From assembly GCF_000231445.1 (NCBI RefSeq), contig NZ_AGFR01000003.1:620001-684000 (forward strand): a stretch of DNA of 64,000 bases, given 5' to 3'. How positions within the stretch are numbered: position 1 is the stretch's first letter; every line of letters starts with the position of its first letter. Below are positions 7,404 through 18,203 of this stretch, piece after piece. The notes below the pieces were generated by a model. The model made no database searches. It worked only from the letters and a program-made list of their open reading frames with translations, and had not been told where the DNA came from. The translations under genes and the position numbers were made by a program. This DNA is from Commensalibacter intestini A911 (lineage in GTDB: Bacteria > Pseudomonadota > Alphaproteobacteria > Acetobacterales > Acetobacteraceae).

Positions 7404-9518
7404 TTAAAATATTGATGTTGAGTATTTTGTACGAATAATAAATAAAGCAAATGCTTGGATAAAAGCAGCTTCTTTTAATGAATCATATCGCCCAGCGGTT
7501 CCACCATGTCCTGTATCCATGTTGATTTTTAGTAATAATGGTGCATTGGAAAGATTATATTCTCTTAACTTTGCAATCCATTTGGCAGGTTCCCAATAAG
7601 TGACTCTGGGATCAGTTAGTCCTCCAATTGCGAGGACAGCAGGATATTCTTGTTTCTTGATGTTATCATAAGGTGAATAACTTGCAATATATTGATAAGC
7701 TTCTTTATCTTCGATTGGATTTCCCCATTCTGGCCATTCGGGTGGTGTTAGAGGTAAGGAAGTATCAGACATGGTGTTCAGAACATCGACAAAAGGAACA
7801 ACTGCGATGATGGCTGCAAACAGGTCAGGACGTTCATTGGCAATATATCCCATGACCATACCACCAGCAGAGCGACCATCAGCAACAATAAGACCTGCTT
7901 TTGTATAATTTTGTTCAATGAGATGATCTGCACAACAAATAAAGTCAGTAAAACTATTTATTTTGTTAAATTTGCGTCCTTGTAAAAACCAATTCCATCC
8001 TTTTTCGGAACCACCTCTGACATGAGCAATCGCATAGATCCAGCCTTGGTCTAGATAATTTAATGCGCTATTAGAGAATGTCGGGTCAATAGCATATCCA
8101 TAAGAACCATACCCATAAAGGAGAATAGGTGTTTTTCCATCTAAAATGGTATCTTTATGATAGGTAATGGTAATTGGAATTTGCTCGCCATCTTTTGCCG
8201 TCGCCAATAAGCGTTTTGTTTGATATTTTTCAGGATCGTGACCCGAAGGAATTTCTTGAACTTTCAGTGTTTTTCTTTCTCCCGTAATCATATTATAATG
8301 ATACCAATGACGAGGGGTGGTCGGAGACTGATAGCTATATCTCAACCACTCTGATTGATCGGTAAGGGTTTCGTCTAAAGATAAAACAAAAGCTTCTTCT
8401 TCGCCCGTTAATAAAGTGTCTTTGCCGTTTTTATCAGTAATAATCAGACGTGTATTTACGTTATGACGTTCTAGACGAATCAAATAGTATTGATAAGCAA
8501 TAACTTCCATTATGTAAGTTTGTGGATCATGTTGAATCCATTCTTGCCAATTTTCAGAGGATAAAGAAACATCGGATAATTGTTGAGGATCAGGTAATGC
8601 CATCCGCATGAGTTTAAAATTATCGGCATGATTAAGGTTGGTTTTAATCATAAAATGACCCTGCCAGTCGGTTAACTCATATTGAATACCGACTTGACGT
8701 TTCATGACACAGATAGGTGAGGCTGTGGGATCTTCATATGAAAGAAGCCAGGTTTCATTGGTATCATGATCATTGGCAGTAATAAAAATCCACTTGTTCG
8801 ATAAGCTTCGTTCGATAGAGAGGAAAAAGCCAGGATCTTTTTCTTCGTAGATAAGCGTATCTGTGCCAGAAGAAAGCTCGTGTCTGAATATTTGTGTAGG
8901 GCGTCCGTGATTGTCTCGATAGATCCAAAATAAATAATGGCTACAAGGAGAGAACGTAAATTGTCCTGCACAATTTGGAATAGTTTGCGGTAAAAGGTTC
9001 CCTGTATGTAAGTCTTTGATACGAATGTCCCATATTTCAGAACCTTGTGTATCTTCTGCATAGGCAAGATATTGATGGGTAGGGCTATGTTCGATATAGC
9101 CAACTTTATAATAGTTAGATTTTTTTGCTTCTGTATTCGGATCAAGAATAGTTTGTTCTGTAGGATCTTGAATAGACTTGCGATAATAGGTTTTATACTC
9201 GTTTCTGCTTTCATATCGAGAAAGGTAAATCCAATCGCCGTCTTCAAGCTCTGGGCTGCTATCTTTATCGACAAGACGATTTTTCATGGATTGAAATAGA
9301 TCTTCTTGTAACGCTTTGGTAGGTTCAAGATAACTTTCTGTATAAGCATTCTCGGCAATTAAATAGGTTTCAATATCTTTTCTTAAAGATTTAGGATTCT
9401 GTAATACTTCTTGCCAGTGTTCGTCTTTGATCCAAGCATATGCATCTGTGCGTTGATAACCAAGCTGTTCAATATGTGTGATTTGTTTTGACGCAATTGG
9501 AGGTGAAAGAGGTTTCAT
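7404..9518 (-). CDS. ptrB: Oligopeptidase B (prolyl oligopeptidase family S9A)
   Basis: Serine peptidase that cleaves short peptides after basic residues, normally cytosolic (no signal peptide is seen). The N-terminal two-thirds form the beta-propeller that gates the active site; the C-terminal hydrolase domain starts near residue 430. The catalytic triad is Ser550 in DGRSAGG, Asp636 in LTDPRVTYW and His671 in DTGHGG. The motif YGYGSYGYAIDPTFS before the nucleophile is typical of the B subfamily. At 704 residues it is full length. GGAT before the ATG is a plausible ribosome signal. It is the first gene of an operon with the AI-2E transporter. Confidence 0.92.
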   Translation of the reverse strand: MKPLSPPIASKQITHIEQLGYQRTDAYAWIKDEHWQEVLQNPKSLRKDIETYLIAENAYTESYLEPTKALQEDLFQSMKNRLVDKDSSPELEDGDWIYLSRYESRNEYKTYYRKSIQDPTEQTILDPNTEAKKSNYYKVGYIEHSPTHQYLAYAEDTQGSEIWDIRIKDLHTGNLLPQTIPNCAGQFTFSPCSHYLFWIYRDNHGRPTQIFRHELSSGTDTLIYEEKDPGFFLSIERSLSNKWIFITANDHDTNETWLLSYEDPTASPICVMKRQVGIQYELTDWQGHFMIKTNLNHADNFKLMRMALPDPQQLSDVSLSSENWQEWIQHDPQTYIMEVIAYQYYLIRLERHNVNTRLIITDKNGKDTLLTGEEEAFVLSLDETLTDQSEWLRYSYQSPTTPRHWYHYNMITGERKTLKVQEIPSGHDPEKYQTKRLLATAKDGEQIPITITYHKDTILDGKTPILLYGYGSYGYAIDPTFSNSALNYLDQGWIYAIAHVRGGSEKGWNWFLQGRKFNKINSFTDFICCADHLIEQNYTKAGLIVADGRSAGGMVMGYIANERPDLFAAIIAVVPFVDVLNTMSDTSLPLTPPEWPEWGNPIEDKEAYQYIASYSPYDNIKKQEYPAVLAIGGLTDPRVTYWEPAKWIAKLREYNLSNAPLLLKINMDTGHGGTAGRYDSLKEAAFIQAFALFIIRTKYSTSIF

Positions 9519-9658
9519 AGAATTTTTATCCTTAATGTATTGAATATATAATAAAAACGAATAAAGAATAAATATCGTTTATCAAAAAATGTTGATGTTA
9601 TTTATACTAAGATAACTATTAAATGGAAATAAAACGATTATTAAAGGGTATAATTTAA

Positions 9659-10300
9659 GTGGTTAAGAAAATTATCTTTGTTTTGATAGGCTGTATTGCA
9701 TGCTGGTGGTTTTTTAGTCCTGTATCTTTACAAGATCAATTATACTCTTCAATTAAAGCAAAATGTAAAAACCAAGAAAAATGTATTGTGCGTTTGCATG
9801 AAATTACATCATTTAAATGGGATAAAGCTTATTTCTTTCCATATACAATGAAAGACTCTTTAAAGGTTAATGAAATTGTAAAGGGGCAAACAAAATTAGA
9901 GCAAGACGTGTTAACCACACGGGGTGTGTTTACCAAAAATGGTAAAATAGTGCGCGAGGGTATTTTTGAGGTTGTATACAGTGATTATTATGATTTAAGA
10001 TTTGTTCCTCTTTTTCAAATATTCCCCCATGAAAGTCTAGATATCAATTTTTATTTGGATAAGATGCAATTGAAAGGCATGAATTATACAGGAGATATTA
10101 ATGACTTTGGAGATTCGATGGGTATTGAGTATTATGAGATAACGCCTCAAAATGATCAATTACATGCAGGTTGTACAACATTTTATCTGCGTGCCGCAGG
10201 AAGTAAAGTGCTAGAAAATCAATGTGCACTGAGTCTTACGAATTTAAATCAGGTTGTTTTATTTAATCCTAAAACACATAAAGAGGTGAGGCAACAATAA
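9659..10300 (+). CDS. Membrane-anchored hypothetical protein
   Basis: I do not recognise a named family. The 213-residue product starts with GTG (AAAGGG ten bases upstream) and has one N-terminal hydrophobic segment (about residues 3-20, KKIIFVLIGCIACWWFF), so it is either anchored in the inner membrane or secreted. The rest is soluble, with four cysteines outside the anchor. The segment WDKAYFFPYTMKDS resembles a W-D-x-x-x-x-F-x-P-Y-T pattern found in various small exported proteins of unknown function. It stands alone, in AT-rich flanks, between an oligopeptidase operon and glf. Confidence 0.7.
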   Translation: MVKKIIFVLIGCIACWWFFSPVSLQDQLYSSIKAKCKNQEKCIVRLHEITSFKWDKAYFFPYTMKDSLKVNEIVKGQTKLEQDVLTTRGVFTKNGKIVREGIFEVVYSDYYDLRFVPLFQIFPHESLDINFYLDKMQLKGMNYTGDINDFGDSMGIEYYEITPQNDQLHAGCTTFYLRAAGSKVLENQCALSLTNLNQVVLFNPKTHKEVRQQ

Positions 10301-10397
10301 GTAAGGATTGATCGCATTCACTTTATAGATACTGGATATACTAAAAAGTTAATTCTTGTTATAAACAATAAAAACAATTATTTAATTTAAAAAATGA

Positions 10398-11561
<1,164 letters not shown>

Positions 11562-11576
11562 AGATTACAAAGGTAG

Positions 11577-11608
11577 AAGGGGATATTCTGTGAGGGATAT
11601 CCCTTTTT
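11577..11608 (+). terminator. rho-independent terminator after glf
   Basis: Ten-pair stem (AAGGGGATAT 11577-11586, ATATCCCTTT 11597-11606, one G-T pair) with a ten-base loop and a T run at 11604-11608, 15 bases after the glf stop. Confidence 0.75.
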
Positions 11609-11627
11609 CATTTAGATAGTGTTTATA

Positions 11628-12923
11628 TTAGTAAGAAAGTTGGGTGTCTGTTATTAGATCGTATAATTGTTTGATTGTTCTTATATCTTTATACTTCTTA
11701 TTGTTTAAAAGCTCACTAATCGCAGTTCGTATAAAGTCATTTATCCAATATAAATCAATCGATTTCGAAGGTTGGCTGCCATGAACTAACGCAGATCTTG
11801 CGCTATATATTTCTTTAGTATGTTTGATAATTCCTTTTCTACCTTCTTTGTTTGTGCCAACGATAAAAGCTAGACAATTAGAAATTTTTTCACCAATGCT
11901 TTTTTGAAATAATTGTCCTTCATCGTAAGAAAATAAAGCTTCTAATGCAATGCAGGTATAAATAAGAGCATTCCTTTTTTCTTCACTTCGTATAGACTCT
12001 CCAATGGCAAGACTGGCACTTACAACTCTTTTTTCAATATCTGTTATTAAAGTCGAATTTTGACTTTTCTTTTCATATAGCTCCCATAGTTTGTGAAATG
12101 ATGCATAATAGTCTGAGGAAACCATATCATTTATATGTAGTTTATATGTTGTTTCCTTTGCTCCGGACATTCCAAGAGATTGCCAGTCTAAGGTAAAATA
12201 ATAATATGTTTGCAAGTCAGTAATGATGAGATTGCCAAATTCATGATAAGATGCGCTATTTATTTGAACCTTATATTGGAAGTTAAAATCACCACTTATA
12301 AAAAGAAGAAGGCGGATAAAGTCTAAGGAATACAATAATATTTTTTCTTGACTTCCTTTATGATCTTGTAGATCTAGATGAAAAATGTTTGCCTTAAAAT
12401 ATAAAAGATTTTCATTTTGGAAAAAGTCTTTTGGGATAGATTTTATTTGACTAGTTTTGTTTTTTATATCGCGGTTATAGCCTATTTCAAAACAGCCTAA
12501 TTGTATAGGTTCTTGATTATCTGCTAATGCAATACCTATAATATTTGTAACAACTTGTGTTGTTTCTATTTCCAACTCAATGAGTTGTTGAACTAAATGT
12601 TTTGTATTATCAATCGTATAATTATTATTCTCAGTTTTTGAAAGAATTAATTCTCTTAAAATAAAATCAGTTTTTGTTTCTTTTGATAGGTATGTTTTCT
12701 TTTGAAGTAGAGTGAGTGCTTCATCAATATATTGTCCAAATTGTTGATCATTATTGATTGTAAAAATAATATTTGTTATTTGGCCGTTTTTATCTACAAT
12801 AACTTTGTTGTGGGAATTTAGAATATCTTTATTATTGTGATGGATATTTATTAACTCTAACAATTCATTCAGTAATTCATAAAGCTGCATTTCACTCTCC
12901 GACAATATATTTTTGATAATCAT
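11628..12923 (-). CDS. Apea-like HEPN-domain protein, function unknown
   Basis: A 431-residue protein without membrane segments. The N-terminal 270 residues match nothing I can name. The C-terminal part (about 300-410) looks like an Apea-type HEPN domain: IYTCIALEALFSYDEGQL, then a helix with EKISNCLAFIVG, then YSARSALVHGS. The last contains the R-x4-H signature (Arg376, His381) of HEPN nucleases. HEPN proteins of this shape are often RNases in defence or toxin systems, but many have no tested role. Coding sequence is visibly more AT-rich than the flanking glf and purU genes, and no partner (antitoxin, nucleotidyltransferase) is adjacent. The start ATG lacks a strong ribosome signal. Confidence 0.6.
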   Translation of the reverse strand: MIIKNILSESEMQLYELLNELLELINIHHNNKDILNSHNKVIVDKNGQITNIIFTINNDQQFGQYIDEALTLLQKKTYLSKETKTDFILRELILSKTENNNYTIDNTKHLVQQLIELEIETTQVVTNIIGIALADNQEPIQLGCFEIGYNRDIKNKTSQIKSIPKDFFQNENLLYFKANIFHLDLQDHKGSQEKILLYSLDFIRLLLFISGDFNFQYKVQINSASYHEFGNLIITDLQTYYYFTLDWQSLGMSGAKETTYKLHINDMVSSDYYASFHKLWELYEKKSQNSTLITDIEKRVVSASLAIGESIRSEEKRNALIYTCIALEALFSYDEGQLFQKSIGEKISNCLAFIVGTNKEGRKGIIKHTKEIYSARSALVHGSQPSKSIDLYWINDFIRTAISELLNNKKYKDIRTIKQLYDLITDTQLSY

Positions 12924-12977
12924 AACAGTTTCTTAACAAGAAAATTATAATTTTACCCAAAATACAAAAATATTGTG

Positions 12978-12983
12978 TATAAT
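12978..12983 (+). promoter_or_regulatory. Possible -10 element for purU
   Basis: A perfect TATAAT preceded by TG lies 40 bases before the purU ATG. The best -35 candidates are poorly spaced (19-21 bases), so this is only suggestive. Confidence 0.3.
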
Positions 12984-13022
12984 TGCCGATCAATAAAAAT
13001 TAAAAAAGCAAGTTATAAACAA

Positions 13023-13895
13023 ATGACAAAAACTGACGGTATTATTGAATATGTATTAACCCTTTCTTGTCCTGATCAGCCTGGGATTGTGGCAGCGATT
13101 TCGACGGGGTTATTCGAAGCAAAAGCAAATATTTTAGAATCTCAACAGCATGATGACCCTTCTGGGCGTTTTTTTATGCGAGTGGTTTTTGCTTTACAAG
13201 ATCAAAGCGAATTATATGAATGGTTGCATACACGTCTAGAAGCATTGGCAGCTCAGTTTAAAATGACATGGTCTTTGCATAATCGATCAAAACGCAGACG
13301 CGTGATGTTGATGGTTTCTAAAATGGATCATTGCTTGGTGGACTTGCTTTATCGTTGGCGGATAGGGGAGCTTCCTATTGAACCCGTAGCGATTGTTGCG
13401 AATTATCCCAAAGAAGATTATGCGCATATTGATATGAAGGATATTCCTTTCTATTACTTGCCAATTTCCAAAGAGACGAAAAAAGAACAAGAACAGCAAT
13501 TATGGGATCTGATTAAAGAAACTCGAACAGAGTTGGTTGTGCTTGCACGATATATGCAAATTTTATCTGCGGATATGATTAAAAAACTACCAGGCCAATG
13601 TATTAATATCCACCATTCTTTCTTGCCAGGCTTTAAGGGTGCAAAAGCTTATCATCAAGCCTTTGCTCGTGGCGTCAAATTAATTGGCGCAACGGCGCAT
13701 TATGTAACCGAAGATCTTGATGAAGGTCCAATTATCGAACAAGATGTTGAACGGGTCAGTCATCGTGATGTGCCAGAAGATTTGGTGCGTAAAGGACGCG
13801 ATATTGAACGTAGAGTGTTAGCAAAAGCGGTTCGTTATCACGTTGAAGATCGTGTTATTTTAAATGGCAGTAAAACTGTTATTTTTGCAGATTAA
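13023..13895 (+). CDS. purU: Formyltetrahydrofolate deformylase
   Basis: Hydrolyses 10-formyl-THF to THF and formate, balancing one-carbon pools and supplying formate for PurT. An N-terminal ACT domain (about residues 5-85, [20 protein letters not shown]) senses small molecules. The C-terminal formyltransferase domain carries [16 protein letters not shown], the catalytic region [19 protein letters not shown] and [19 protein letters not shown]. The frame can be extended to a GTG at 12975, but that would add 16 basic residues before the conserved start and overlap a TATAAT box, so I prefer the ATG at 13023 (290 residues). Confidence 0.93.
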   Translation: MTKTDGIIEYVLTLSCPDQPGIVAAISTGLFEAKANILESQQHDDPSGRFFMRVVFALQDQSELYEWLHTRLEALAAQFKMTWSLHNRSKRRRVMLMVSKMDHCLVDLLYRWRIGELPIEPVAIVANYPKEDYAHIDMKDIPFYYLPISKETKKEQEQQLWDLIKETRTELVVLARYMQILSADMIKKLPGQCINIHHSFLPGFKGAKAYHQAFARGVKLIGATAHYVTEDLDEGPIIEQDVERVSHRDVPEDLVRKGRDIERRVLAKAVRYHVEDRVILNGSKTVIFAD

Positions 13896-13904
13896 AATTG
13901 TTTC

Positions 13905-13942
13905 TTTTTAATGATTAAGCATTATTGCTTAATCATTAAAAA
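13905..13942. other. 16-bp perfect hairpin between purU and the Sel1 gene
   Basis: TTTTTAATGATTAAGC (13905-13920) and GCTTAATCATTAAAAA (13927-13942) pair perfectly around ATTATT. It lies nine bases after the purU stop. The T run is part of the left arm, so on either strand the hairpin is followed by A rather than T. It may still stop transcription from both convergent genes or protect the 3' end. Confidence 0.7.
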
Positions 13943-14091
13943 AAATAATAAATATCAAAGATGTAGTTCACCTTGTTCTGCGAAAAAGAAAAGAATTTTA
14001 CTTTTGATATAGTTTAGAATTTGTATTTTGACCAAGATACAGTAAAACTTTCACAGGCGAGCTCAGGAAAATGAAGAAAAAACAAAATAGC

Positions 14092-14919
14092 TTAGTGTGA
14101 CGCGCTTGTTGATTTATATAAATCACAGCCTTCTTGATTTTTATTGAGGCAAGCTTGTTTAAAGTAAAGATTTGCTCTGAATTTATTTTTGCGAACGCCT
14201 TGCCCTGCTTGATACATTTTACCAATCATGACTTGAGCAGGTGCATATTTTTGATGGGAAGATTTAGCAAACCATTTCAATGCTTTGGAATAATTTTTAG
14301 ACATACCTTGGCCGTTATAATACATTTCTCCTGCTTTATATTGAGCAATTTTATGACCTTGCTTGCCAGCTTTAGTAAAATATACTAGTGCCGAAGGGTA
14401 ATCTTGAGAAGAACCTTGACCGATAAGATACATTTCTCCCAATTTATATTCAGATGTTACATCTCCTTGATCAGCAGCTTGCGTATAAAAATCTCCGGCT
14501 ATATCATAATTTTGAGGAACGCCTTGGCCTTTGAAATACATTTCTCCAAGTTGAAATTGAGCGTCCACATTACGCTGATCCGCAGCCTTGTTATACCATT
14601 CTGCTGCTTTTTTATAATCTTTAGGAACACCTTGGCCGTTATAATACATTTCTCCAAGTTGAAATTGAGAGGTATCGTCACCTTGATCCGCAGCTTTGGT
14701 ATACCAATATAGTGCTTTTTTATAATCTTTAGGAGCACCTTGGCCTGTTAGATATGAAATCGCAATAAAATTTTGACTCGCAATATCTCCTCGATGTGCC
14801 TTTTCTATTACTGATTTCATGTAATTCTTATCTTTTGTATCATCGGCAAATGTTTTTTGATTACAAAAAATAAAGAAAATACTGAATAGTAAAATATATT
14901 TTTTTATTGTGAAATACAT
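14092..14919 (-). CDS. Secreted Sel1-repeat (SLR/TPR-like) protein
   Basis: A 275-residue protein with an N-terminal signal peptide (about residues 1-25, ending near KTFADD) and six Sel1-like repeats of about 36 residues (about 35-260). Each has the pattern A-x2-G-x2-x-A-x2-x-L-G-x-M-Y-x2-G-Q-G with W/F-Y-x-K-A-A. Such repeats form a curved scaffold for protein binding and are common in exported proteins of host-associated bacteria; the binding partner is unknown. It ends with a short tail containing two cysteines that could form a disulfide. It starts four bases after the NUDIX gene stop, so the two are co-transcribed. Confidence 0.85.
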   Translation of the reverse strand: MYFTIKKYILLFSIFFIFCNQKTFADDTKDKNYMKSVIEKAHRGDIASQNFIAISYLTGQGAPKDYKKALYWYTKAADQGDDTSQFQLGEMYYNGQGVPKDYKKAAEWYNKAADQRNVDAQFQLGEMYFKGQGVPQNYDIAGDFYTQAADQGDVTSEYKLGEMYLIGQGSSQDYPSALVYFTKAGKQGHKIAQYKAGEMYYNGQGMSKNYSKALKWFAKSSHQKYAPAQVMIGKMYQAGQGVRKNKFRANLYFKQACLNKNQEGCDLYKSTSASH

Positions 14920-14923
14920 TGAT

Positions 14924-15802
14924 TTAAGGAAATAGTTTGCCTCTTAAACCAACTTTTAACGTTTGTGCATTAGCTGATTTTGAGGAAATAATGCCTAGAC
15001 GTAAAAATAGGTCAATGAGAACAAGATTAATATTAAACTTAAAGTCATTTGTATCACAAACACGTCGATAAACATCTTTAATATTCATGAGCTCAAAGCT
15101 AACAACTTCGCCATCATTAGGGCTAGGTTTAAAATCTTTTGGTAGCCATAAATCATAGCAATATAAAACGTCACGACGTAAACCTTCGGGGCGTATCATA
15201 CTATAAGTCACCATACTGCTATATTCTGCCTTAGAAATTAATTCAGATGGAAGGTTAGCTTCCTCTTCAGCCTCTTTGGCTAGTGCGGTTTGATGTGTAT
15301 ATCCAGCAGGAATACCACCAGCAACAATATGATCTAATTTTCCTGGATCCAGACGTTTGTGAGGAGAGCGTGTGCCAACCCATAAATAGGTATCGTCGCC
15401 GTCTTTGACTAATCCATTGAGATGTACGCCAGTCCCAATAATTCCTAAAGGTGGTAAAACGGCTCGATCAATTTGCCCAATTGGTTTTGCGTAAGGTGAG
15501 GGGTAAACATCAAAGAGCTCATTCATGGTTTGAATAAGTTTATCTTGAATGAGCTTTTCGCCAAGAGCTTCTAGAGTCATATCTGTAGGTAATGTATCTA
15601 TCTGATCTTCGGCTTTAAAGACACCATAATTATATAAGATGTTCATAAAGTCAGGTCTAACCCATCCAATAATTTGATCGCAAGCACGAAAAGGTAAAAA
15701 ATCTTTATGAAGATGTGCGGTATTACAATGTTCTATATATTCTAATAGTTTTTTAAATTCAACAGGTTGCATAAGTAGCCTTTGTAATTGCTTTGAGGGC
15801 AA
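14924..15802 (-). CDS. NUDIX hydrolase with DUF4743 N-terminal domain
   Basis: A 292-residue protein of the family found in fungi (YJR142W-like), plants (N-terminal part of Nudix20/24) and proteobacteria. The DUF4743 domain covers about residues 15-130, then a NUDIX fold (about 135-270). The NUDIX box is a variant: AGGIPAGYTHQTALAKEAEEEANLP keeps the metal-binding glutamates (KEAEEEA), but Lys replaces the usual Arg and Asn replaces the late Gly. Relatives hydrolyse damaged thiamine diphosphates such as oxothiamine-PP, so thiamine clean-up is the likely role; that is transfer from family knowledge. First gene of a two-gene operon with the Sel1 protein; an internal ATG ten codons in is an alternative start. 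Confidence 0.8.
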   Translation of the reverse strand: MPSKQLQRLLMQPVEFKKLLEYIEHCNTAHLHKDFLPFRACDQIIGWVRPDFMNILYNYGVFKAEDQIDTLPTDMTLEALGEKLIQDKLIQTMNELFDVYPSPYAKPIGQIDRAVLPPLGIIGTGVHLNGLVKDGDDTYLWVGTRSPHKRLDPGKLDHIVAGGIPAGYTHQTALAKEAEEEANLPSELISKAEYSSMVTYSMIRPEGLRRDVLYCYDLWLPKDFKPSPNDGEVVSFELMNIKDVYRRVCDTNDFKFNINLVLIDLFLRLGIISSKSANAQTLKVGLRGKLFP

Positions 15803-15897
15803 TAGTGTAAAATATTTTTATAGAATGACGTAATTGTCTATATTTAATTTTTTTATTCTTCTAGTATAGAATTTTTATAACCTTTTAAAAATTGATT

Positions 15898-17724
15898 ATG
15901 TCAAAATACTCAAAATTTCATTTCTCTGCCAAAGATAGTAGCCGTTCAGGATGGTCAACTTTATTTGAGCTTTTGTCTTACCTTTGGCCTAAGCATCAAC
16001 CAATGATGCGGTTTCAGCTGATTTGTGCAACCTTATTGATGATTGTTGCTAAAGTCTCTGCTCTAGGCATTCCTTATTTATATAGTAAAGTTGTTGATGT
16101 TTTATCCAAAACAAATGGACAAGACTTAATTTATATCCCTTTATGGTTGATTTTAGGCTACGGTATTATTCGTATTCTATCAAGCCTTTGTTCAGAGTTA
16201 AAAGACACTGTTTTTGCACCTTTACGTTTTCGAGTGATGCGTACAATTACATTGCGATGCTTTGAGCATATGCATAATCTTTCTCTAAAGTTTCATTTAA
16301 ATCGTCATACTGGTGCGATTACCCGTGCAATCGAACGTGGTAGTGAAGGTGTGGAAACAATCCTGAGGGTCGGTGTTTTTAGTATTGTTCCAACATTAAT
16401 CGAAGCATTAATGGTGTTGATTGTTATTGCTAATTTATATGATTGGCGATATACAACGTTGGTTTGTGTGGCGATTATTTCTTATTTCTTGTTTACGATT
16501 TTATTTACGTCTTGGCGTATTCAAATCCGTCGTCAAATGAATGAAATTAATAATGAAGCAAATAACCGTGCGCTGGATAGTTTGCTTAATTATGAAACCG
16601 TTAAATATTTTGGGAATGAAGCCCATGAAATTAAACGTTATGATGAATCTCTGGCTCGTTATGAAAAAGCATCCATTACGACTCAAATGACATTAAATGG
16701 ATTGAACTTTGGGCAGTCTTTTATTATTGCGGTGGCTTTGACATGTGTTATGTTACTGGCTGCACATGATATTGTGATGGGGCGTTTTTCTGTAGGGAAG
16801 TTCGTGCTGATCAATACCTATTTAATGCAATTATATCAGCCTTTAAATTTCCTCGGTAGTATCTATTCTAATCTAAGAAAATCTATTGTTGATTTAGAAA
16901 ATATGTTTTCTTTGTTATCTCAAGATCCTGAAGTCGATAATCAAGAGAATGCTCAACATTTACCCGCTAGTCTTTCTGAAGCAGGGCCTGCAAAGATTGA
17001 ATTTCAAAATGTGCATTTTGGATATGATGTTGAGAGAGAGATCTTACATGGTGTGAGCTTTATTGCTGAGCCAGGGAATCAAGTTGCGATTGTTGGACCA
17101 ACAGGTGCTGGAAAATCAACGATTAGTCGTTTGTTATTTCGTTTTTACGATGTTAATTCAGGCCGTGTGATGATTGATGGGCAAGATATTCGTGAATATA
17201 TTCAATCGAATTTACGGGCTGCGATTGGGGTGGTGCCTCAAGACACGGTTTTGTTTAACGATACCATTGAATATAATATTGCTTATGGTCGTTTAGGGTG
17301 TAGCAAAGAAGAAATAGAGCAGGCGGCTAAACTAGCTCAAATTCATGATTTTATTCAAAGCTTGCCTGGAGGGTATCAAACCTATGTAGGTGAACGTGGG
17401 TTAAAGCTTTCTGGTGGTGAGAAGCAACGGATTGCAATTGCTCGGGCGATTTTGAAGAATCCACGGATCTTGATTCTCGATGAGGCAACCAGCGCATTAG
17501 ATAGTCGCACAGAACAAGAAATCCAGCAGGCATTGGATAGTGTCGCCAAAGGAAGAACCGTAGTCACAATTGCGCATCGTTTATCAACGATTGTTCACTC
17601 TGATTTAATCTTGGTGATGATTGACGGGAAAATACAAGAACAAGGGACACATGAATTCTTGCTTGCAAAAAATGGTTTTTATGCCAGTATGTGGGCTATT
17701 CAAGCAAAACAGTCTGATGAATAA
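15898..17724 (+). CDS. Atm1/ABCB7-type ABC transporter (fused permease and ATPase)
   Basis: Half-size ABC exporter of 608 residues. Six membrane helices fill about residues 35-310, followed by the ATPase: Walker [10 protein letters not shown], signature LSGGEKQR, Walker [13 protein letters not shown] and switch IAHRLST. The segment [14 protein letters not shown] between helices is the fingerprint of the Atm1/ABCB7/HMT1 group, which exports glutathione-linked sulfur or metal compounds and supports Fe-S cluster biology and heavy-metal tolerance. The frame opens with TTG-ATT-ATG; the ATG at 15898 is the best start. It is monocistronic and divergent from the NUDIX gene. Confidence 0.88.
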   Translation: MSKYSKFHFSAKDSSRSGWSTLFELLSYLWPKHQPMMRFQLICATLLMIVAKVSALGIPYLYSKVVDVLSKTNGQDLIYIPLWLILGYGIIRILSSLCSELKDTVFAPLRFRVMRTITLRCFEHMHNLSLKFHLNRHTGAITRAIERGSEGVETILRVGVFSIVPTLIEALMVLIVIANLYDWRYTTLVCVAIISYFLFTILFTSWRIQIRRQMNEINNEANNRALDSLLNYETVKYFGNEAHEIKRYDESLARYEKASITTQMTLNGLNFGQSFIIAVALTCVMLLAAHDIVMGRFSVGKFVLINTYLMQLYQPLNFLGSIYSNLRKSIVDLENMFSLLSQDPEVDNQENAQHLPASLSEAGPAKIEFQNVHFGYDVEREILHGVSFIAEPGNQVAIVGPTGAGKSTISRLLFRFYDVNSGRVMIDGQDIREYIQSNLRAAIGVVPQDTVLFNDTIEYNIAYGRLGCSKEEIEQAAKLAQIHDFIQSLPGGYQTYVGERGLKLSGGEKQRIAIARAILKNPRILILDEATSALDSRTEQEIQQALDSVAKGRTVVTIAHRLSTIVHSDLILVMIDGKIQEQGTHEFLLAKNGFYASMWAIQAKQSDE

Positions 17725-17830
17725 TTTTATTTTATAGAATTTTTATCGATTTTGATGTAAAAACACTTAAAACCCTTGACTATTGTTGTAATTTTAGTCA
17801 TTTAGAACGTATTAAGTTTTTGTTATTCTT

Positions 17831-17858
17831 GCCGAGCATTCGTGTGTCGGCTTTATTA
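17831..17858 (+). promoter_or_regulatory. Hairpin in the rpmB leader
   Basis: GCCGA(G)CA at 17831-17838 pairs with TGTCGGC at 17845-17851, a 7-bp stem with one bulged G and a UUCG-containing loop, followed by TTTATTAT. It ends 22 bases before the rpmB ATG. It could be a ribosomal-protein autoregulatory leader or an attenuator. Confidence 0.4.
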
Positions 17859-17873
17859 TCTGAGGATAAAAGC

Positions 17874-18176
17874 ATGTCTCGCCGTTGCCAAATTACAGGC
17901 AAAGGTGTGTTGACAGGAAATAATGTCAGTCACGCCAACAATAAAAATCGCCGTCGTTTCTTGCCTAACTTGCAAGATTATTCTTTGTTGTCCGATATTC
18001 TAGGACACTCTATTCGTTTACGTGTAACGAACCATGGGTTACGTACCATTGAACATAATGGTGGGTTGGATAACTTCTTGTTAACAACACCGAATCGTAA
18101 ACTTACAGTAGAAGCAATGGTGATTAAACGCCGTATTCTTCAAGCTAAAGAAAAGAAATTAGCTGCTACAGCTTAA
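17874..18176 (+). CDS. rpmB: 50S ribosomal protein L28
   Basis: Large-subunit protein of 100 residues. [29 protein letters not shown] is the standard L28 N-terminus (first 20 residues suffice to identify it). The frame is open further upstream, but the extra 18 residues are not family sequence and would cover the leader hairpin, so the ATG at 17874 is right. The C-terminal KKLAAT tail is typical of alphaproteobacteria. It has its own terminator and stands apart from rpmG. Confidence 0.96.
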   Translation: MSRRCQITGKGVLTGNNVSHANNKNRRRFLPNLQDYSLLSDILGHSIRLRVTNHGLRTIEHNGGLDNFLLTTPNRKLTVEAMVIKRRILQAKEKKLAATA

Positions 18177-18203
18177 TTTTCTGCTAATAGCTGGTACATA
18201 AAA

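Noticed and set aside
12975-13022. GTG start extending purU by 16 codons
   Set aside because: The extension overlaps a TATAAT box and is not found in the ACT-domain start of the family.
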